Assembly (NCBI GenBank): GCA_050250875.1
Contig: JBFWNV010000009.1
Coordinates: 1-64,000 of the forward strand
DNA length: 64,000 nucleotides
Reading direction: 5' to 3'
Origin: CAWAYR01 sp050250875
GTDB taxonomy: Bacteria > Acidobacteriota > Vicinamibacteria > Vicinamibacterales > UBA2999
Shown: piece by piece, positions 50,253 to 59,621 of the stretch
How the letters are laid out: the number at the start of each line of letters is the position of its first letter
How positions within the stretch are numbered: the stretch's first letter is position 1
Program-made: the position numbers and the translations under genes
The notes under the pieces: generated by a model
Seen by the model: only the letters and a program-made list of their open reading frames with translations
What the model was told of the DNA's origin: nothing
The model's database searches: none

Positions 50253-51596
50253 TCACAACAGCGCGAGGAGCATCGAGGCGATGCATCGCAGCTGGATGGA
50301 GCACACGTTCGAAATGCCCAGCAGGCACTTGAGCTCGCTGAGCGTGACCCAGCGGTAGTCCTCGCCGACGTCGACCGCTTCGTCGACCAGGACGAGCTCG
50401 AAGTCGCTTTCGTCGCGGAAGAACCGCCCGCCCTCGTCCGATTCCAGGGTGTGCGCCAGCGTGGTCGGCTGGCAGGCCTGCAGTCCTTCCAGCGCCGCGC
50501 TGTCGGACGCCGGTGCCGATCCGCCCGGGGACGCGACGTAGGTCGGGTACATCGCCGCGCCGGTCGAGAGTCCGGGCTCGCCACGCCCATGCACCAGCGC
50601 CTGGAGGGCGCCATCGACCACCGCGAGCGCGAGCACGACGCGGCCGCGGGTCCGGCTGTTCAGCAGCGGCTGGGTCCACCGCGGCACTTCGCGGGTTGGC
50701 GCCTCGATGCGGAAGAACTGCACGTCGAAGCCCTGCGCCGCGGGCTCGAGCTCGAACAGCCCGTATTCGTTCAAATCCCAGTGGTCGAGCTCGGTCAGCG
50801 GCACCAGCCGTACGGGAGGGCGCGGCCGCCCGACCTGCGCCAGCGCTCCGCCGATGATCGCCGGCCGCGGCCGGCGGGCGAGACTGGTGTGGGCGGCCCG
50901 CCCCACGTCGTCGAGGTCGTCGCGGCTCGGCCACTGGCTCCACGGCATCACCGCCAGCATCGAGCGCAGGTCGGTGTTCATCAGGGCCCCTTCCAGGACG
51001 GCCTTCTTGAGCAGCGAGGCGGGCACCCACAGGAATCCGGGCTCGACCGGCAGGCTCCCAATCGCCTCGACGCAGACCAGGCGCTTGTTCTTCAACAGGT
51101 AGCGGCTGCCCAGATCGAGTTCGGTCCAGTCACCGACCGGCGCCACGCCGGTGCGGGCATGCTGGAAGCATTCCAGATACGGCGTTGGCCGGCCGCCGTG
51201 CACACGGAGGTAGTTCGCTGGGGTCGACTGGACGGTCGGCCCGTACTGGGCGACGCCGAGGTTCCCGGGTTCGACACGGGCCTGGAGCAGGACGAAGAGT
51301 TCGTCGTCGCGGGAGGCCACGACGAGGCCGTTGAACGCCGACTGCGGCTGGTAGAGCAGAACGAGCGGCCGGCCCTCGTCGTCGCCCCGGGGCGTCACCC
51401 CGACGACACTGAAGAAGCCGCCGGATACATGTGAGATGGCCCCGTCGGTGAGCCGCCAGGCGGTAGCGTCCCGCATCGCGATCGGCTCGCAGACGAACCC
51501 GTCGCTGCCGCTGGAGAGCACCTGCCGCATGTCGTCGACCGACGAGGCCCGGACGAGATGGCCGGCAGGGCTGAGGGGAGGATGGCTGGTGGGCAC
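50253..51596 (-). CDS. NDP-hexose 2,3-dehydratase-like protein
   Basis: 447 residues from GTG. It is built of two similar halves, as in EvaA/TylX3-type enzymes; the N-half has QARVEPGNLGVAQYGPTVQS, then TPANYLRVHGG and TPYLECF, the C-half has the equivalent RGRVVLALAVVDGALQALVH and MYPTYVASPG. The family removes the 2-hydroxyl from NDP-4-keto-6-deoxyglucose, the first step to 2,6-dideoxy sugars. The usual 3-ketoreductase partner and other deoxysugar genes are not seen in the window. In the C-half several family residues (EQGG and NRN types) are altered. Confidence 0.78.
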   Translation of the reverse strand: MPTSHPPLSPAGHLVRASSVDDMRQVLSSGSDGFVCEPIAMRDATAWRLTDGAISHVSGGFFSVVGVTPRGDDEGRPLVLLYQPQSAFNGLVVASRDDELFVLLQARVEPGNLGVAQYGPTVQSTPANYLRVHGGRPTPYLECFQHARTGVAPVGDWTELDLGSRYLLKNKRLVCVEAIGSLPVEPGFLWVPASLLKKAVLEGALMNTDLRSMLAVMPWSQWPSRDDLDDVGRAAHTSLARRPRPAIIGGALAQVGRPRPPVRLVPLTELDHWDLNEYGLFELEPAAQGFDVQFFRIEAPTREVPRWTQPLLNSRTRGRVVLALAVVDGALQALVHGRGEPGLSTGAAMYPTYVASPGGSAPASDSAALEGLQACQPTTLAHTLESDEGGRFFRDESDFELVLVDEAVDVGEDYRWVTLSELKCLLGISNVCSIQLRCIASMLLALL

Positions 51597-51705
51597 GTTG
51601 TGATTCTCGAACGACCTCGTCGATGCGGCGCCGCGCCTCTCGCCCGGTGGCGGCTACAGTTCTTCCGGGTGGCGCCGATACCTCCTACCAGGAGTTGCCG
51701 CCCCG

Positions 51706-51855
51706 GTGCTGCCGACGAGTACTCAACGCCCATCCGCGGCCGACGGCCCGCGGCCGAGCGCCCGGCGCCTGGATGATTTGGCCAGCGCCCATCTCGTCGA
51801 GCTTACGATACTCGCCGCGCTCGTGTTTGCACAATACGTGCTCGGCTGGGCCTGA
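51706..51855 (+). CDS. Possible 49-residue membrane peptide
   Basis: A GTG-started frame ends 1 nt before the convergent CapD stop. The N-terminus is Pro/Ser/Arg-rich and the last ~25 residues form a hydrophobic helix (LVELTILAALVFAQYVLGWA). AGGAG lies about 13 nt upstream. The frame is open further upstream to 51604. No family known; it could be chance in GC-rich DNA. Confidence 0.25.
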   Translation: MLPTSTQRPSAADGPRPSARRLDDLASAHLVELTILAALVFAQYVLGWA

Positions 51856-51856
51856 T

Positions 51857-53815
51857 CTACCCGACGGCCGGGCGCACCACCGGCCGGTCGACGTCGACGG
51901 TGCCGGCCTCGTCCGCCGCCAGACGCGCCTCCGGCAGCACCTGGTTGAGGTACACCCGCAGCCCGCGCTCATCGTCGCTGAGGGCGAGCAGCGTCAGTTC
52001 GTCGATGACCTGGTCCAGCAGGTCGTCCGGGTAGGGCGCGAGCTTGCCGATGTAGATCTTCGGGTGCCGGGTGCGCGAGATGTGCTCGCCGGTCACCGCG
52101 AGTTCCTCGAAGAGCTTTTCGCCCGGCCGCAGCCCGGAAAAGACGATTTCGATGTCGGTGAAGGGCTTGAAGCCGGAGAGCCGGATCGTCTCCTTCGCCA
52201 GGTCGAGGATGCGGACCGGCTCGCCCATGTCGAGGATGAAGATCTCGCCGCCTACGCCGATCGCCGCCGCCTGCAGCACGAGCTGTGCGGCTTCGGGGAT
52301 GGTCATGAAGTAGCGCACCATGTCCGGCGAGGTCACGACGACCGGTCCGCCCTTGCGAATCTGCTCCTGGAAGATCGGGATGACCGACCCGGCCGATCCG
52401 ATCACGTTGCCGAACCGCACGGCGACGTAGCGGGTGTCGTACGAACGATTGAGGCTCTGCACGACCAGCTCGGTGATCCGCTTCGAGGCGCCCATCACCG
52501 AGGTGGGCCGGACCGCTTTGTCGGTGGAGATGAGCACGAACACCTCGACCTCGTACTCCCCGGCCAGACGCGCCAGCGTCCGGGTCGCCAGCACGTTGTT
52601 GGTGATCGCCTCCGCCGGGTTGTGCTCGAGCATCGGCACGTGCTTGTGAGCCGCCGCGTGCAGCACGAACGCCGGACGGTACTGCTCGAACACGGCCCGC
52701 ATCCTCGACTCGACGGCGATGTCGGCGAGTACCGGCCGGCACTCGATGTCGGGCAGCAGTTCGCGCATCTCGCGCTCGATGTTGAAGAGCGCGAACTCCG
52801 ATCGCTCGACCAGCAGCACCCGCCACGGCGCGAACCGCGCGACCTGGCGCACCAGCTCGGAGCCGATCGATCCGCCGGCGCCGGTGACCATGACGGTGCG
52901 CCCGCTGATGAGTCGGGCCATGTCCGACACGTCGAGATCCACCGGCGCGCGGCCGAGCAGGTCCTCCACCTGAACGTCACGGATTCGACTGACCTGCAGG
53001 CGGCCGTCCAGGATCTCCGACATCGACGGCGCGATCCGCACCTTGACGGGAATCGCGTCGCAGATGTCGCGGATGCGCTGGAACTGGGCGCGCGACAGCG
53101 TCTCGATGGTGACGACGACGTGGTCGATGCCCTCGCTGCCGACCAGGGTCGGCAGGTCCTGGGTCGTCCCGACGACCCGGATGCCCTGGATCACGGTGCC
53201 GCGCTTGTTGGGATCGTCGTCGACGAAGCCGCGGACCTCGAGCGCCGACTTGGGATTGCTCTGGATCTCGCGGGCCGCCATCATGCCGCTGCGGCCCGCG
53301 CCGATGAGGAGCACAGGGCTGCGCACCGGAGCCTCGCCGTCGGCGGCGCCGCTCGCCTGGCGCCGGTGCCACTCGTACAGGAACCGGCGCAGAATCCGAA
53401 CCGCGAGCAGGCCGCCGAACGCCAACCCCGTGTCGAGGACGATTACCGACATCGGGACTCGCCACGCCGCCCATGAGTCGGGCAGCCCGACCCGGGCCGC
53501 GAACAGGACGGCGGCGGTGCTGAGCGCCGCCCCCAGGAAGGCGCGCAGGTCGGCCATGCCGACGTAGCGCCAGATGAACGCCTGGATGCCGAACAGGCCG
53601 AGCGTCACGACCTGCAGCAGGACCACATACGGCAGCTGCAGCCGGAGCTGGTCGGCGTCGACGGGCGGGATCTCGAAGTCGAACCGCAGCAGGTAGGCCA
53701 GCTGGAACGCCAGGGCGCAGACCAGCAGATCCACGAGACGCTGCGCGGCGCGCGTGACGCGTTGCCGCAGCGAGACCTTTGTCTCGTGATTCCGTGTGTC
53801 GGTAGCTGCCGTCAT
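51857..53815 (-). CDS. Membrane-bound NDP-sugar 4,6-dehydratase (CapD/WbpM/PglF type)
   Basis: 652 residues from ATG 53815; a TTG at 53827 is possible. Four N-terminal membrane segments (for example RLVDLLVCALAFQLAYLLRF), a CoA-binding-like domain (VLLIGAGRSGMMAAREIQSN), and the catalytic domain: MVTGAGGSIGSELVRQVARF, LHAAAHKHVPMLEHNPAEAI, ISTDKAVRPTSVMGASKRIT, FSGLRPGEKLFEEL. It converts UDP-GlcNAc to the 4-keto-6-deoxy sugar that starts many surface glycans. It is a longer, membrane-anchored counterpart of the enzyme at 26664. Confidence 0.95.
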   Translation of the reverse strand: MTAATDTRNHETKVSLRQRVTRAAQRLVDLLVCALAFQLAYLLRFDFEIPPVDADQLRLQLPYVVLLQVVTLGLFGIQAFIWRYVGMADLRAFLGAALSTAAVLFAARVGLPDSWAAWRVPMSVIVLDTGLAFGGLLAVRILRRFLYEWHRRQASGAADGEAPVRSPVLLIGAGRSGMMAAREIQSNPKSALEVRGFVDDDPNKRGTVIQGIRVVGTTQDLPTLVGSEGIDHVVVTIETLSRAQFQRIRDICDAIPVKVRIAPSMSEILDGRLQVSRIRDVQVEDLLGRAPVDLDVSDMARLISGRTVMVTGAGGSIGSELVRQVARFAPWRVLLVERSEFALFNIEREMRELLPDIECRPVLADIAVESRMRAVFEQYRPAFVLHAAAHKHVPMLEHNPAEAITNNVLATRTLARLAGEYEVEVFVLISTDKAVRPTSVMGASKRITELVVQSLNRSYDTRYVAVRFGNVIGSAGSVIPIFQEQIRKGGPVVVTSPDMVRYFMTIPEAAQLVLQAAAIGVGGEIFILDMGEPVRILDLAKETIRLSGFKPFTDIEIVFSGLRPGEKLFEELAVTGEHISRTRHPKIYIGKLAPYPDDLLDQVIDELTLLALSDDERGLRVYLNQVLPEARLAADEAGTVDVDRPVVRPAVG

Positions 53816-54131
53816 GGCGAAGTCCAACCGGGCGCAGGCCGCGTCACCGTCCCAGCGGGCAGTGGCGCGACGACAGCGTCATCGCTGGCGTCCGGACCGG
53901 GGGCAGGTCAGGAATCGCCATTATGCGCAGGTACGTCTCCTGTCGTGCAAGCTTTCTCGTCGACCCGGTGCGCCGTGAGACGGACCGACCCGCCGCCTTC
54001 ACGCGTGTCGCCAGCCAGGCCGCTGCCGGCCGGGTCCCCGCCGTGGCAGGGGAACCACGAACCGTGCCACGTCGCGGGCGTCGGCCGCGCGGCTCCACGC
54101 CTCGTTCAGCGACGACGCGGCACTCCGACCC
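53816..54131. other. Intergenic region between asnB and the CapD-type gene
   Basis: 316 bp with no convincing gene. Short frames here have Arg/Pro-rich composition and no ribosome-binding site. It carries a sigma-70-like promoter candidate for the CapD-type gene (next entry). Confidence 0.5.
53920..53950 (-). promoter_or_regulatory. Sigma-70-like promoter candidate for the CapD-type gene
   Basis: On the minus strand TTGCAC, 19 nt, CATAAT. Both hexamers match four or five of six consensus positions; the spacer is 1-2 nt long. It lies about 105 nt upstream of the ATG in locally AT-richer DNA. Confidence 0.35.
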
Positions 54132-55907
54132 TCACCGCGCGGCCGCGGCCGGCGGCGGCCCCCCGCCGGCCGAAGGCGCCCCGGCGTGTCCGCGCTGAAT
54201 CAGGGCCAGGCTGATCCATTGCCAGACGTAGAAGCTGTTGTCGCTGCCGCCGTCGAGGAATCGCGCCCACTCGGTCCGTACCGCCGCGGCGTCGAGCCAC
54301 GACGCGGCCGGACCAGACAGGGCCGTCTCGATGAGATCGGCTGCCCACGTGCGCAGCGGCCCGCGCAGCCACTCGCGCTGGGGGGTCTGCAGCGGTCGCT
54401 TGGGGGCCTCGACGATGCCGCCGGGTAGCAGGTCGGCGGCGATCCGGCGCAGCAGCCACTTGCCCGTGCCCTCCGCAATCTTCCGCGACGAAGGCTGGCG
54501 CATCGCCAGTTCGAACGCCCGGTGGTCGAGAAACGGCTCGCGCAATTCCGTGGACGCCCGCATCGAGATCCGGTCGTTGAAGCGCAGCGCGCGGGGGATC
54601 TTGGCGCAGGTGTCGCGGTACTGCAGGTTTCTCAAACGGTCGCTGAAGGGGGCCGCCACCGGGTGGGGACGGGCGAGTGCCCGGAACTCGCCGGTCAGGC
54701 AGTGGGGCCGCACCGGCGAGTCGCTGGCGCCCTGGAGCGCCATCGTCGCCGCGGCCGGTGCCGCCGAGCGGTAGTAGTCATAGCCGGCCCACTGTTCGTC
54801 CATGCCCTGGCCGTCGAGCAGCACGATCGTCCCGGTGGCGCGAGCACGCTCGAACACGCGTGCGTAGGCCAGCGTCGGCAGGCCGCCGAACGGCTCGTCC
54901 TCCGCGGCCTGGACCTGCTCGGCGAGTGGCGGCACGTCGTCGGCCGCCAACGTGCACACGTTGAGCGGATGCCGGGTGCGATCCAGCATCTGGACGACCC
55001 ACGGCGTCTCGTCGTAGGCGGTGTCGCCGGTTGCGAACGTGAACGCCTGGACGCGGCTGTCCGGGCCATGGAGCTCACGGACCAGCGCGAGCAGGATCGA
55101 GGAATCGAGTCCACCCGACAGGTTGATCCCGACCGGGACGTCGGCGCGGAAGCGCAGCCGCACGCTGTCGCGCAGCAGCGCCAGGTACTCGTCGGCCACG
55201 TCCGCCTCGGGGCGATCGTCGAATGGCTCACCGACGGCCGCCGCCAGGTCGTACCACCGCCACGTCGTCAGTTCACCGCGGCGCCATCGCAGCGCATGGC
55301 CAGGCGGCAGCGAGTGCACGCCCTGCCAGAACGTGCTCGCCGACGTGTCGAGGTGGCCGAGCGCGAGGTAGGTGGCCCAGGTGGCGACGTCGGCGATCGG
55401 GGCGATGCCGCCGGCGTGCAGCGCCTTGATCTCGCTGGCGACGCGGAGCCGCGCCGCCGCGTCCACGGCGTAGTAGAACGGCTTGACGCCGAACCGATCG
55501 CGGGCACCGAACAGCGACTGCTCGCGCTCGTCCCAGATGGCGAACGCGAACATGCCGATCAGACGGCCGAGGCAGTCCGCTCCCCATCGCTCGTACGCGG
55601 CCAGCAGCACTTCGCTGTCGGAGCGGCTCCGGAACGGGTATCCGGATAGCGCCTCACGCAACTCGAGGTAGTTGTAAATCTCGCCGTTGAACGTCAGCCA
55701 CAGCCGGCCGTCGGCCGACGACATCGGCTGGGCGCCGGCGGCTGACAGGTCGATGATGCTCAGGCGGTTGTGACCGAGCCCGGCCAGCCGCGACGGCGAG
55801 GCGAAATGCCCGGTGCCGTCCGGACCGCGATGATGCTGGCTCCGCACCATCGCGTCGAGGTCCGCCGCTTCCCAGCCCGCGCCGACGATCGCCGCAATCC
55901 CGCACAT
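54132..55907 (-). CDS. asnB: Asparagine synthetase, glutamine-hydrolysing (AsnB family)
   Basis: 591 residues. The start is fixed by MCGIAAIVGAG: Cys2 is the glutaminase nucleophile. GATase-2 domain: SQHHRGPDGTGHF, LGHNRLSIIDLSAAGAQPM, TFNGEIYNYLELREAL. The synthetase domain has the PP-loop VGINLSGGLDSSILLALVRE and DGQGMDEQWAGYDYYR. In surface-glycan loci AsnB homologues often amidate a uronic acid rather than aspartate; either is possible. AGGAGACAC is the ribosome-binding site. It is transcribed away from the beta-helix protein gene. Confidence 0.93.
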   Translation of the reverse strand: MCGIAAIVGAGWEAADLDAMVRSQHHRGPDGTGHFASPSRLAGLGHNRLSIIDLSAAGAQPMSSADGRLWLTFNGEIYNYLELREALSGYPFRSRSDSEVLLAAYERWGADCLGRLIGMFAFAIWDEREQSLFGARDRFGVKPFYYAVDAAARLRVASEIKALHAGGIAPIADVATWATYLALGHLDTSASTFWQGVHSLPPGHALRWRRGELTTWRWYDLAAAVGEPFDDRPEADVADEYLALLRDSVRLRFRADVPVGINLSGGLDSSILLALVRELHGPDSRVQAFTFATGDTAYDETPWVVQMLDRTRHPLNVCTLAADDVPPLAEQVQAAEDEPFGGLPTLAYARVFERARATGTIVLLDGQGMDEQWAGYDYYRSAAPAAATMALQGASDSPVRPHCLTGEFRALARPHPVAAPFSDRLRNLQYRDTCAKIPRALRFNDRISMRASTELREPFLDHRAFELAMRQPSSRKIAEGTGKWLLRRIAADLLPGGIVEAPKRPLQTPQREWLRGPLRTWAADLIETALSGPAASWLDAAAVRTEWARFLDGGSDNSFYVWQWISLALIQRGHAGAPSAGGGPPPAAAAR

Positions 55908-56353
55908 CGGTGTGTCTCCTGCGCCGTCTTCCGACCATCTGATCGCCGGCGAGGCCGCCTGCTCGGGCGCCGCCGTTGCGCGTCGTGCCATTGCAGTCGG
56001 CAGCCATTCTCACCACGACTCGCGGCTGCCTAGTCTGGCACATCCTTGGACCCACTACGCGTGCTGACATTCGCCTGATATTCGCATTGAGCCGTCAAAT
56101 TCGTGGCGAAGGCCTCCCACCCGGAGACGACAAGAACCGTATCGATCGAATGCGAATCCGTCGAATCGGCTCGGGCCGAATCGTCGTCCCCCGACTCTGA
56201 ATTCGAAATCGTCTCGCAATTACGGAATAGCGTGCGGGGCACGAATATTGCCCCTCCCTGATGGGCGTCTCCCCGCCCGCGCTGGTTCAAAACGATCACG
56301 AAACGGTAATCGGGCTGGTGCGCCCATCAGGGATAGCGCAGGCCGGGAGCACG
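55908..56353. other. Divergent intergenic region, AT-richer, with long inverted repeat
   Basis: 446 bp between asnB (-) and the beta-helix gene (+). The stretch 56050-56260 is visibly richer in A/T than the rest of the window. No gene is supported; an ATG at 56261 in frame with the large gene lies inside the inverted repeat and has no ribosome-binding site. It should hold the promoters of both flanking genes. Confidence 0.55.
56255..56333. repeat. Perfect 13-bp inverted repeat, 53-bp spacer
   Basis: TCCCTGATGGGCG at 56255-56267 and its exact complement CGCCCATCAGGGA at 56321-56333. It lies just upstream of the ribosome-binding site (GGGAG, 56344) of the large secreted protein. It could be paired operators or a long-stem leader structure. 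Confidence 0.75.
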
Positions 56354-59300
56354 ATGATGGTTCCAGGTTTCTTGTCGCCGGCCGGACGTTCCGTCGGCTC
56401 CGTTCACTCGCCGCGTGCAGCGGTCAGGCCATCGCGGTGGTTCGGCTGCTGGGGCGCGGCGATCGTGTCGCTCGGTCTGGCCGCGACGGCCGACGCCGCC
56501 ACCTACTACGTCTCGCCCTCCGGTCTGCCGTCCAATGACGGCAGCCTCGCCCGTCCACTCGACCTGCCGACGGCGCTGTCGAGCCAGGGGCCGGTGCGCC
56601 CCGGCGATACGGTCTGGCTGCGCGGCGGCGTGTACCGCCGGACTGCACAACCGGATGCCAACGGCGATCTCGCCGTGTTCGTGAGCACGATCAACGGCAC
56701 CGCGGCGGCGCCGATCGTCGTGCGCCAGTACCCCGGTGAGCGCGCCACCCTCGACGGCAACCTGTCGCCGTCGTCGCCGGTGCTGATGGTGATGGGGTCC
56801 TACACGTGGTACTGGGGCTTTGAGGTCACCAACTCGAATCCGAATCGATCCTCGACCCGCGGCGACGGCATCGATACCTACGGACACCACAACCGCCTGA
56901 TCAACCTGGTCATCCACGACACCGGCAACGGCATCGGCTTCTGGTCGACGGGGCAGGCCGACGACTCCGAGATTCATGGCTCCCTCGTCTCGCACGTCGG
57001 CTGGGAGGCCAGCGACCGAGGACACGGGCACTCGATCTACGTCCAGAACGTCTACGGCGTCAAACGGATCACCGACAACATCCTCTTCGAGAGCTTCAGC
57101 TTCGGACTGCACGCCTACACGCAGAACGGTCGCATCGACAACCTGACGGTGACCGGCAACATCGCGTTCAACCACGGCAACCTGTCGCCGGGTAGTGGTG
57201 CGAAGGCCAACATCCTGTTCGCTGGCGGCCAGGTGGCGCAGAACCCCAACGTCAGCGGCAACTTTGCCTACTACCCGGCAGGCAGCGACGGCCGGGGCTT
57301 GGACGTCTCGCTCTGCAACAACGGCCGGCTGCAGAACAACTACCTCGCCGGCGGCACGCCGCTCCGCCTCGGCGCCTGCAGCAACACCGTGATTTCCGGC
57401 AACACCATGTACGGACCGGTAGCCGCGTCGACGACGGCGGCGTATCCCGCCAACGTCTACGGCACTACTCCGTCGGGCACCTTCGTCGGCGTCCGGCCGA
57501 ACGCCTACGAGCCAGGCCGCGCCAACGTCGTCATCTACAACTGGGCCCGCCTGCCGGCCGTCACCGTCAATCTGGCGGCCGCGGGACTGGCGATCGGCGA
57601 TCGCTATGAGATTCGCGATGCCCAGAACTACTACGGACCCGCGGTGTTCTCCGGTGTCTACTCCGGGCAGGCGGTGTTTCCGATGACCGGCCTGACGGCG
57701 GCGCCCGTGCTCGGGAGCGTGGCGATCCAGCCCGGACACACCAGCGCCGAGTTCGGCGCGTTCGTGGTCCAGCGCGTCGACGCCGCGCCGACGCGGCCCC
57801 TCGCCGCGTTCTCGGCGACACCGGCGACCATCGATTCCGGTGGTTCGACGACGCTGGCGTGGACGACCTCCGGCGCGTCGAGCGTGTCGATCGACCAGGG
57901 CATCGGCGCCGTGGCGGCGACCGGCTCGCGGGTCGTGGCGCCCACGGTGACCACGACGTACACGCTCACGGCGACCAATGCGGCCGGCGCGACCACGAGC
58001 CAGGCGGTCGTCACCGTGCGCGTCCCGGCGCCGCAGAATCGGCCTCCGACGGTGTCGGTGACGGCGCCGAGCGGCGGCAGCGTGGCCGTCCAGGGGGTAC
58101 CGGTGGCGGTGCGGGCCACGGCAGCCGATCAGGACGGCAGCGTGACGCGCGTCGACTTCTTCGCCGGCGGGCAGGCGATCGGATCGGATACGACGAGCCC
58201 CTATGAAGTCAGCTGGACGCCCGGCGCGCCCGGTCCGTACAGCGTGACGGCGGTGGCGACCGACAACCAGAACGCCACCACCACTTCGAGCGCGGTGGCG
58301 GTGTCGGTGACGGCGGCCCCCGCGCCTGGCGGGCGCACCAACGTGGCGCTGGCCGCCAATGGCGCGACGGCGACGGCGTCGTCGACCTACACGGTCGACT
58401 ACGCGCCCGGTGCGGCCATCGACGGGCGCCGTTCAGGAGCGACGCGCGGCCGGCTCGGCACCTGGGAGGACGCCAGCGGTGGGGTGCCCGACTGGTTCCA
58501 GGTGGCGTTTGCGGCGCCGGCCACGATCGACCAGGTCGACGTGTTCTCGATGCAGGAGCGCCATGCGTCGCCGGTCGAGCCGACACCGACGCTGACCAGC
58601 TACCTGGCGGTCGCCGATTTCGCGGTCCAATACTGGAACGGCACGACGTGGGTCGGGGTGCCGGGCGGGCAGGTGATCGGCAACACGCTGGTGTGGCGGC
58701 AGGTGCGTTTCGCGCCGGTGACGACCACGGCGATTCGTCTCGTGATCACCAAGGTCGCCGGCGGCATCTCCCGCCTCGCCGAAGTCGAAGCCTGGACGGG
58801 CGGCGCCGTTGGCACACCACCACCGGCCAACGTCAAGCCGACGGTGTCGGTGACGGCGCCGAGCGGCGGCAGCGTGGTCGTCCAGGGGGTACCGGTGGCG
58901 GTGCGGGCCACGGCAGCCGATCAGGACGGCAGCGTGACGCGCGTCGACTTCTTCGCCGGCGGGCAGGCGATCGGATCGGATACGACGAGCCCCTATGAAG
59001 TCAGCTGGACGCCCGGCGCGCCCGGTCCGTACAGCGTGACGGCGGTGGCGACCGACAACCAGAACGCCACCACCACTTCGAGCGCGGTGGCGGTGTCGGT
59101 GACGGCGGCCCCCGCGCCTGGCGGGCGCACCAACGTGGCGCTGGCCGCCAATGGCGCGACGGCGACGGCGTCGTCGACCTACACGGTCGACTACGCGCCC
59201 GGTGCGGCCATCGACGGGCGCCGTTCAGGAGCGACGCGCGGCCGGCTCGGCACCTGGGAGGACGCCAGCGGTGGGGTGCCCGACTGGTTCCAGGTGGCGT

Positions 59301-59605
59301 TTGCGGCGCCGGCCACGATCGACCAGGTCGACGTGTTCTCGATGCAGGAGCGCCATGCGTCGCCGGTCGAGCCGACACCGACGCTGACCAGCTACCTGGC
59401 GGTCGCCGATTTCGCGGTCCAATACTGGAACGGCACGACGTGGGTCGGGGTGCCGGGCGGGCAGGTGATCGGCAACACGCTGGTGTGGCGGCAGGTGCGT
59501 TTCGCGCCGGTGACGACCACGGCGATTCGTCTCGTGATCACCAAGGTCGCCGGCGGCATCTCCCGCCTCGCCGAAATCGAAGCCTGGGGGACGGCGGGCC
59601 GATAG
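56354..59605 (+). CDS. Secreted right-handed beta-helix protein with duplicated Ig/F5-8C modules
   Basis: 1083 residues from ATG 56354 (GGGAG ribosome-binding site). An extended signal peptide (WFGCWGAAIVSLGLAATADA, cleavage before ATYYV) is followed by a pectate-lyase-like beta-helix (TYYVSPSGLPSNDGSLARPL; RLINLVIHDTGNGIGFW) to about 430. An Ig-like domain follows (FSATPATIDSGGSTTLAWTT), then two near-identical 250-residue units, each with an Ig-like domain (PTVSVTAPSGGSV) and an F5/8-type C/discoidin domain (NVALAANGATATASSTYTVD). No sorting signal is seen. It may be a polysaccharide lyase or adhesin at the cell surface. Confidence 0.85.
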   Translation: MMVPGFLSPAGRSVGSVHSPRAAVRPSRWFGCWGAAIVSLGLAATADAATYYVSPSGLPSNDGSLARPLDLPTALSSQGPVRPGDTVWLRGGVYRRTAQPDANGDLAVFVSTINGTAAAPIVVRQYPGERATLDGNLSPSSPVLMVMGSYTWYWGFEVTNSNPNRSSTRGDGIDTYGHHNRLINLVIHDTGNGIGFWSTGQADDSEIHGSLVSHVGWEASDRGHGHSIYVQNVYGVKRITDNILFESFSFGLHAYTQNGRIDNLTVTGNIAFNHGNLSPGSGAKANILFAGGQVAQNPNVSGNFAYYPAGSDGRGLDVSLCNNGRLQNNYLAGGTPLRLGACSNTVISGNTMYGPVAASTTAAYPANVYGTTPSGTFVGVRPNAYEPGRANVVIYNWARLPAVTVNLAAAGLAIGDRYEIRDAQNYYGPAVFSGVYSGQAVFPMTGLTAAPVLGSVAIQPGHTSAEFGAFVVQRVDAAPTRPLAAFSATPATIDSGGSTTLAWTTSGASSVSIDQGIGAVAATGSRVVAPTVTTTYTLTATNAAGATTSQAVVTVRVPAPQNRPPTVSVTAPSGGSVAVQGVPVAVRATAADQDGSVTRVDFFAGGQAIGSDTTSPYEVSWTPGAPGPYSVTAVATDNQNATTTSSAVAVSVTAAPAPGGRTNVALAANGATATASSTYTVDYAPGAAIDGRRSGATRGRLGTWEDASGGVPDWFQVAFAAPATIDQVDVFSMQERHASPVEPTPTLTSYLAVADFAVQYWNGTTWVGVPGGQVIGNTLVWRQVRFAPVTTTAIRLVITKVAGGISRLAEVEAWTGGAVGTPPPANVKPTVSVTAPSGGSVVVQGVPVAVRATAADQDGSVTRVDFFAGGQAIGSDTTSPYEVSWTPGAPGPYSVTAVATDNQNATTTSSAVAVSVTAAPAPGGRTNVALAANGATATASSTYTVDYAPGAAIDGRRSGATRGRLGTWEDASGGVPDWFQVAFAAPATIDQVDVFSMQERHASPVEPTPTLTSYLAVADFAVQYWNGTTWVGVPGGQVIGNTLVWRQVRFAPVTTTAIRLVITKVAGGISRLAEIEAWGTAGR
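58046..59587 (+). repeat. Tandem 750-bp direct duplication
   Basis: Copies 58046-58795 and 58838-59587, separated by a 42-bp unique linker (period 792). By reading I find only two base differences, one giving Ala/Val (GGSVAV vs GGSVVV) and one giving Val/Ile (AEVEAW vs AEIEAW). Such identity suggests a recent duplication or ongoing gene conversion. Confidence 0.9.
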
Positions 59606-59621
59606 CGGCGAGGTTGGCAGA

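Noticed and set aside
56036..56050. TGGCACATCCTTGGA resembling a -24/-12 element in the asnB/beta-helix gap
   Set aside because: The essential GC of the -12 block is GA; spacing cannot be rescued.
56261..56353. Longer start of the beta-helix protein at ATG 56261
   Set aside because: No ribosome-binding site, lies in the inverted repeat, and would bury the signal peptide further; ATG 56354 has GGGAG upstream.
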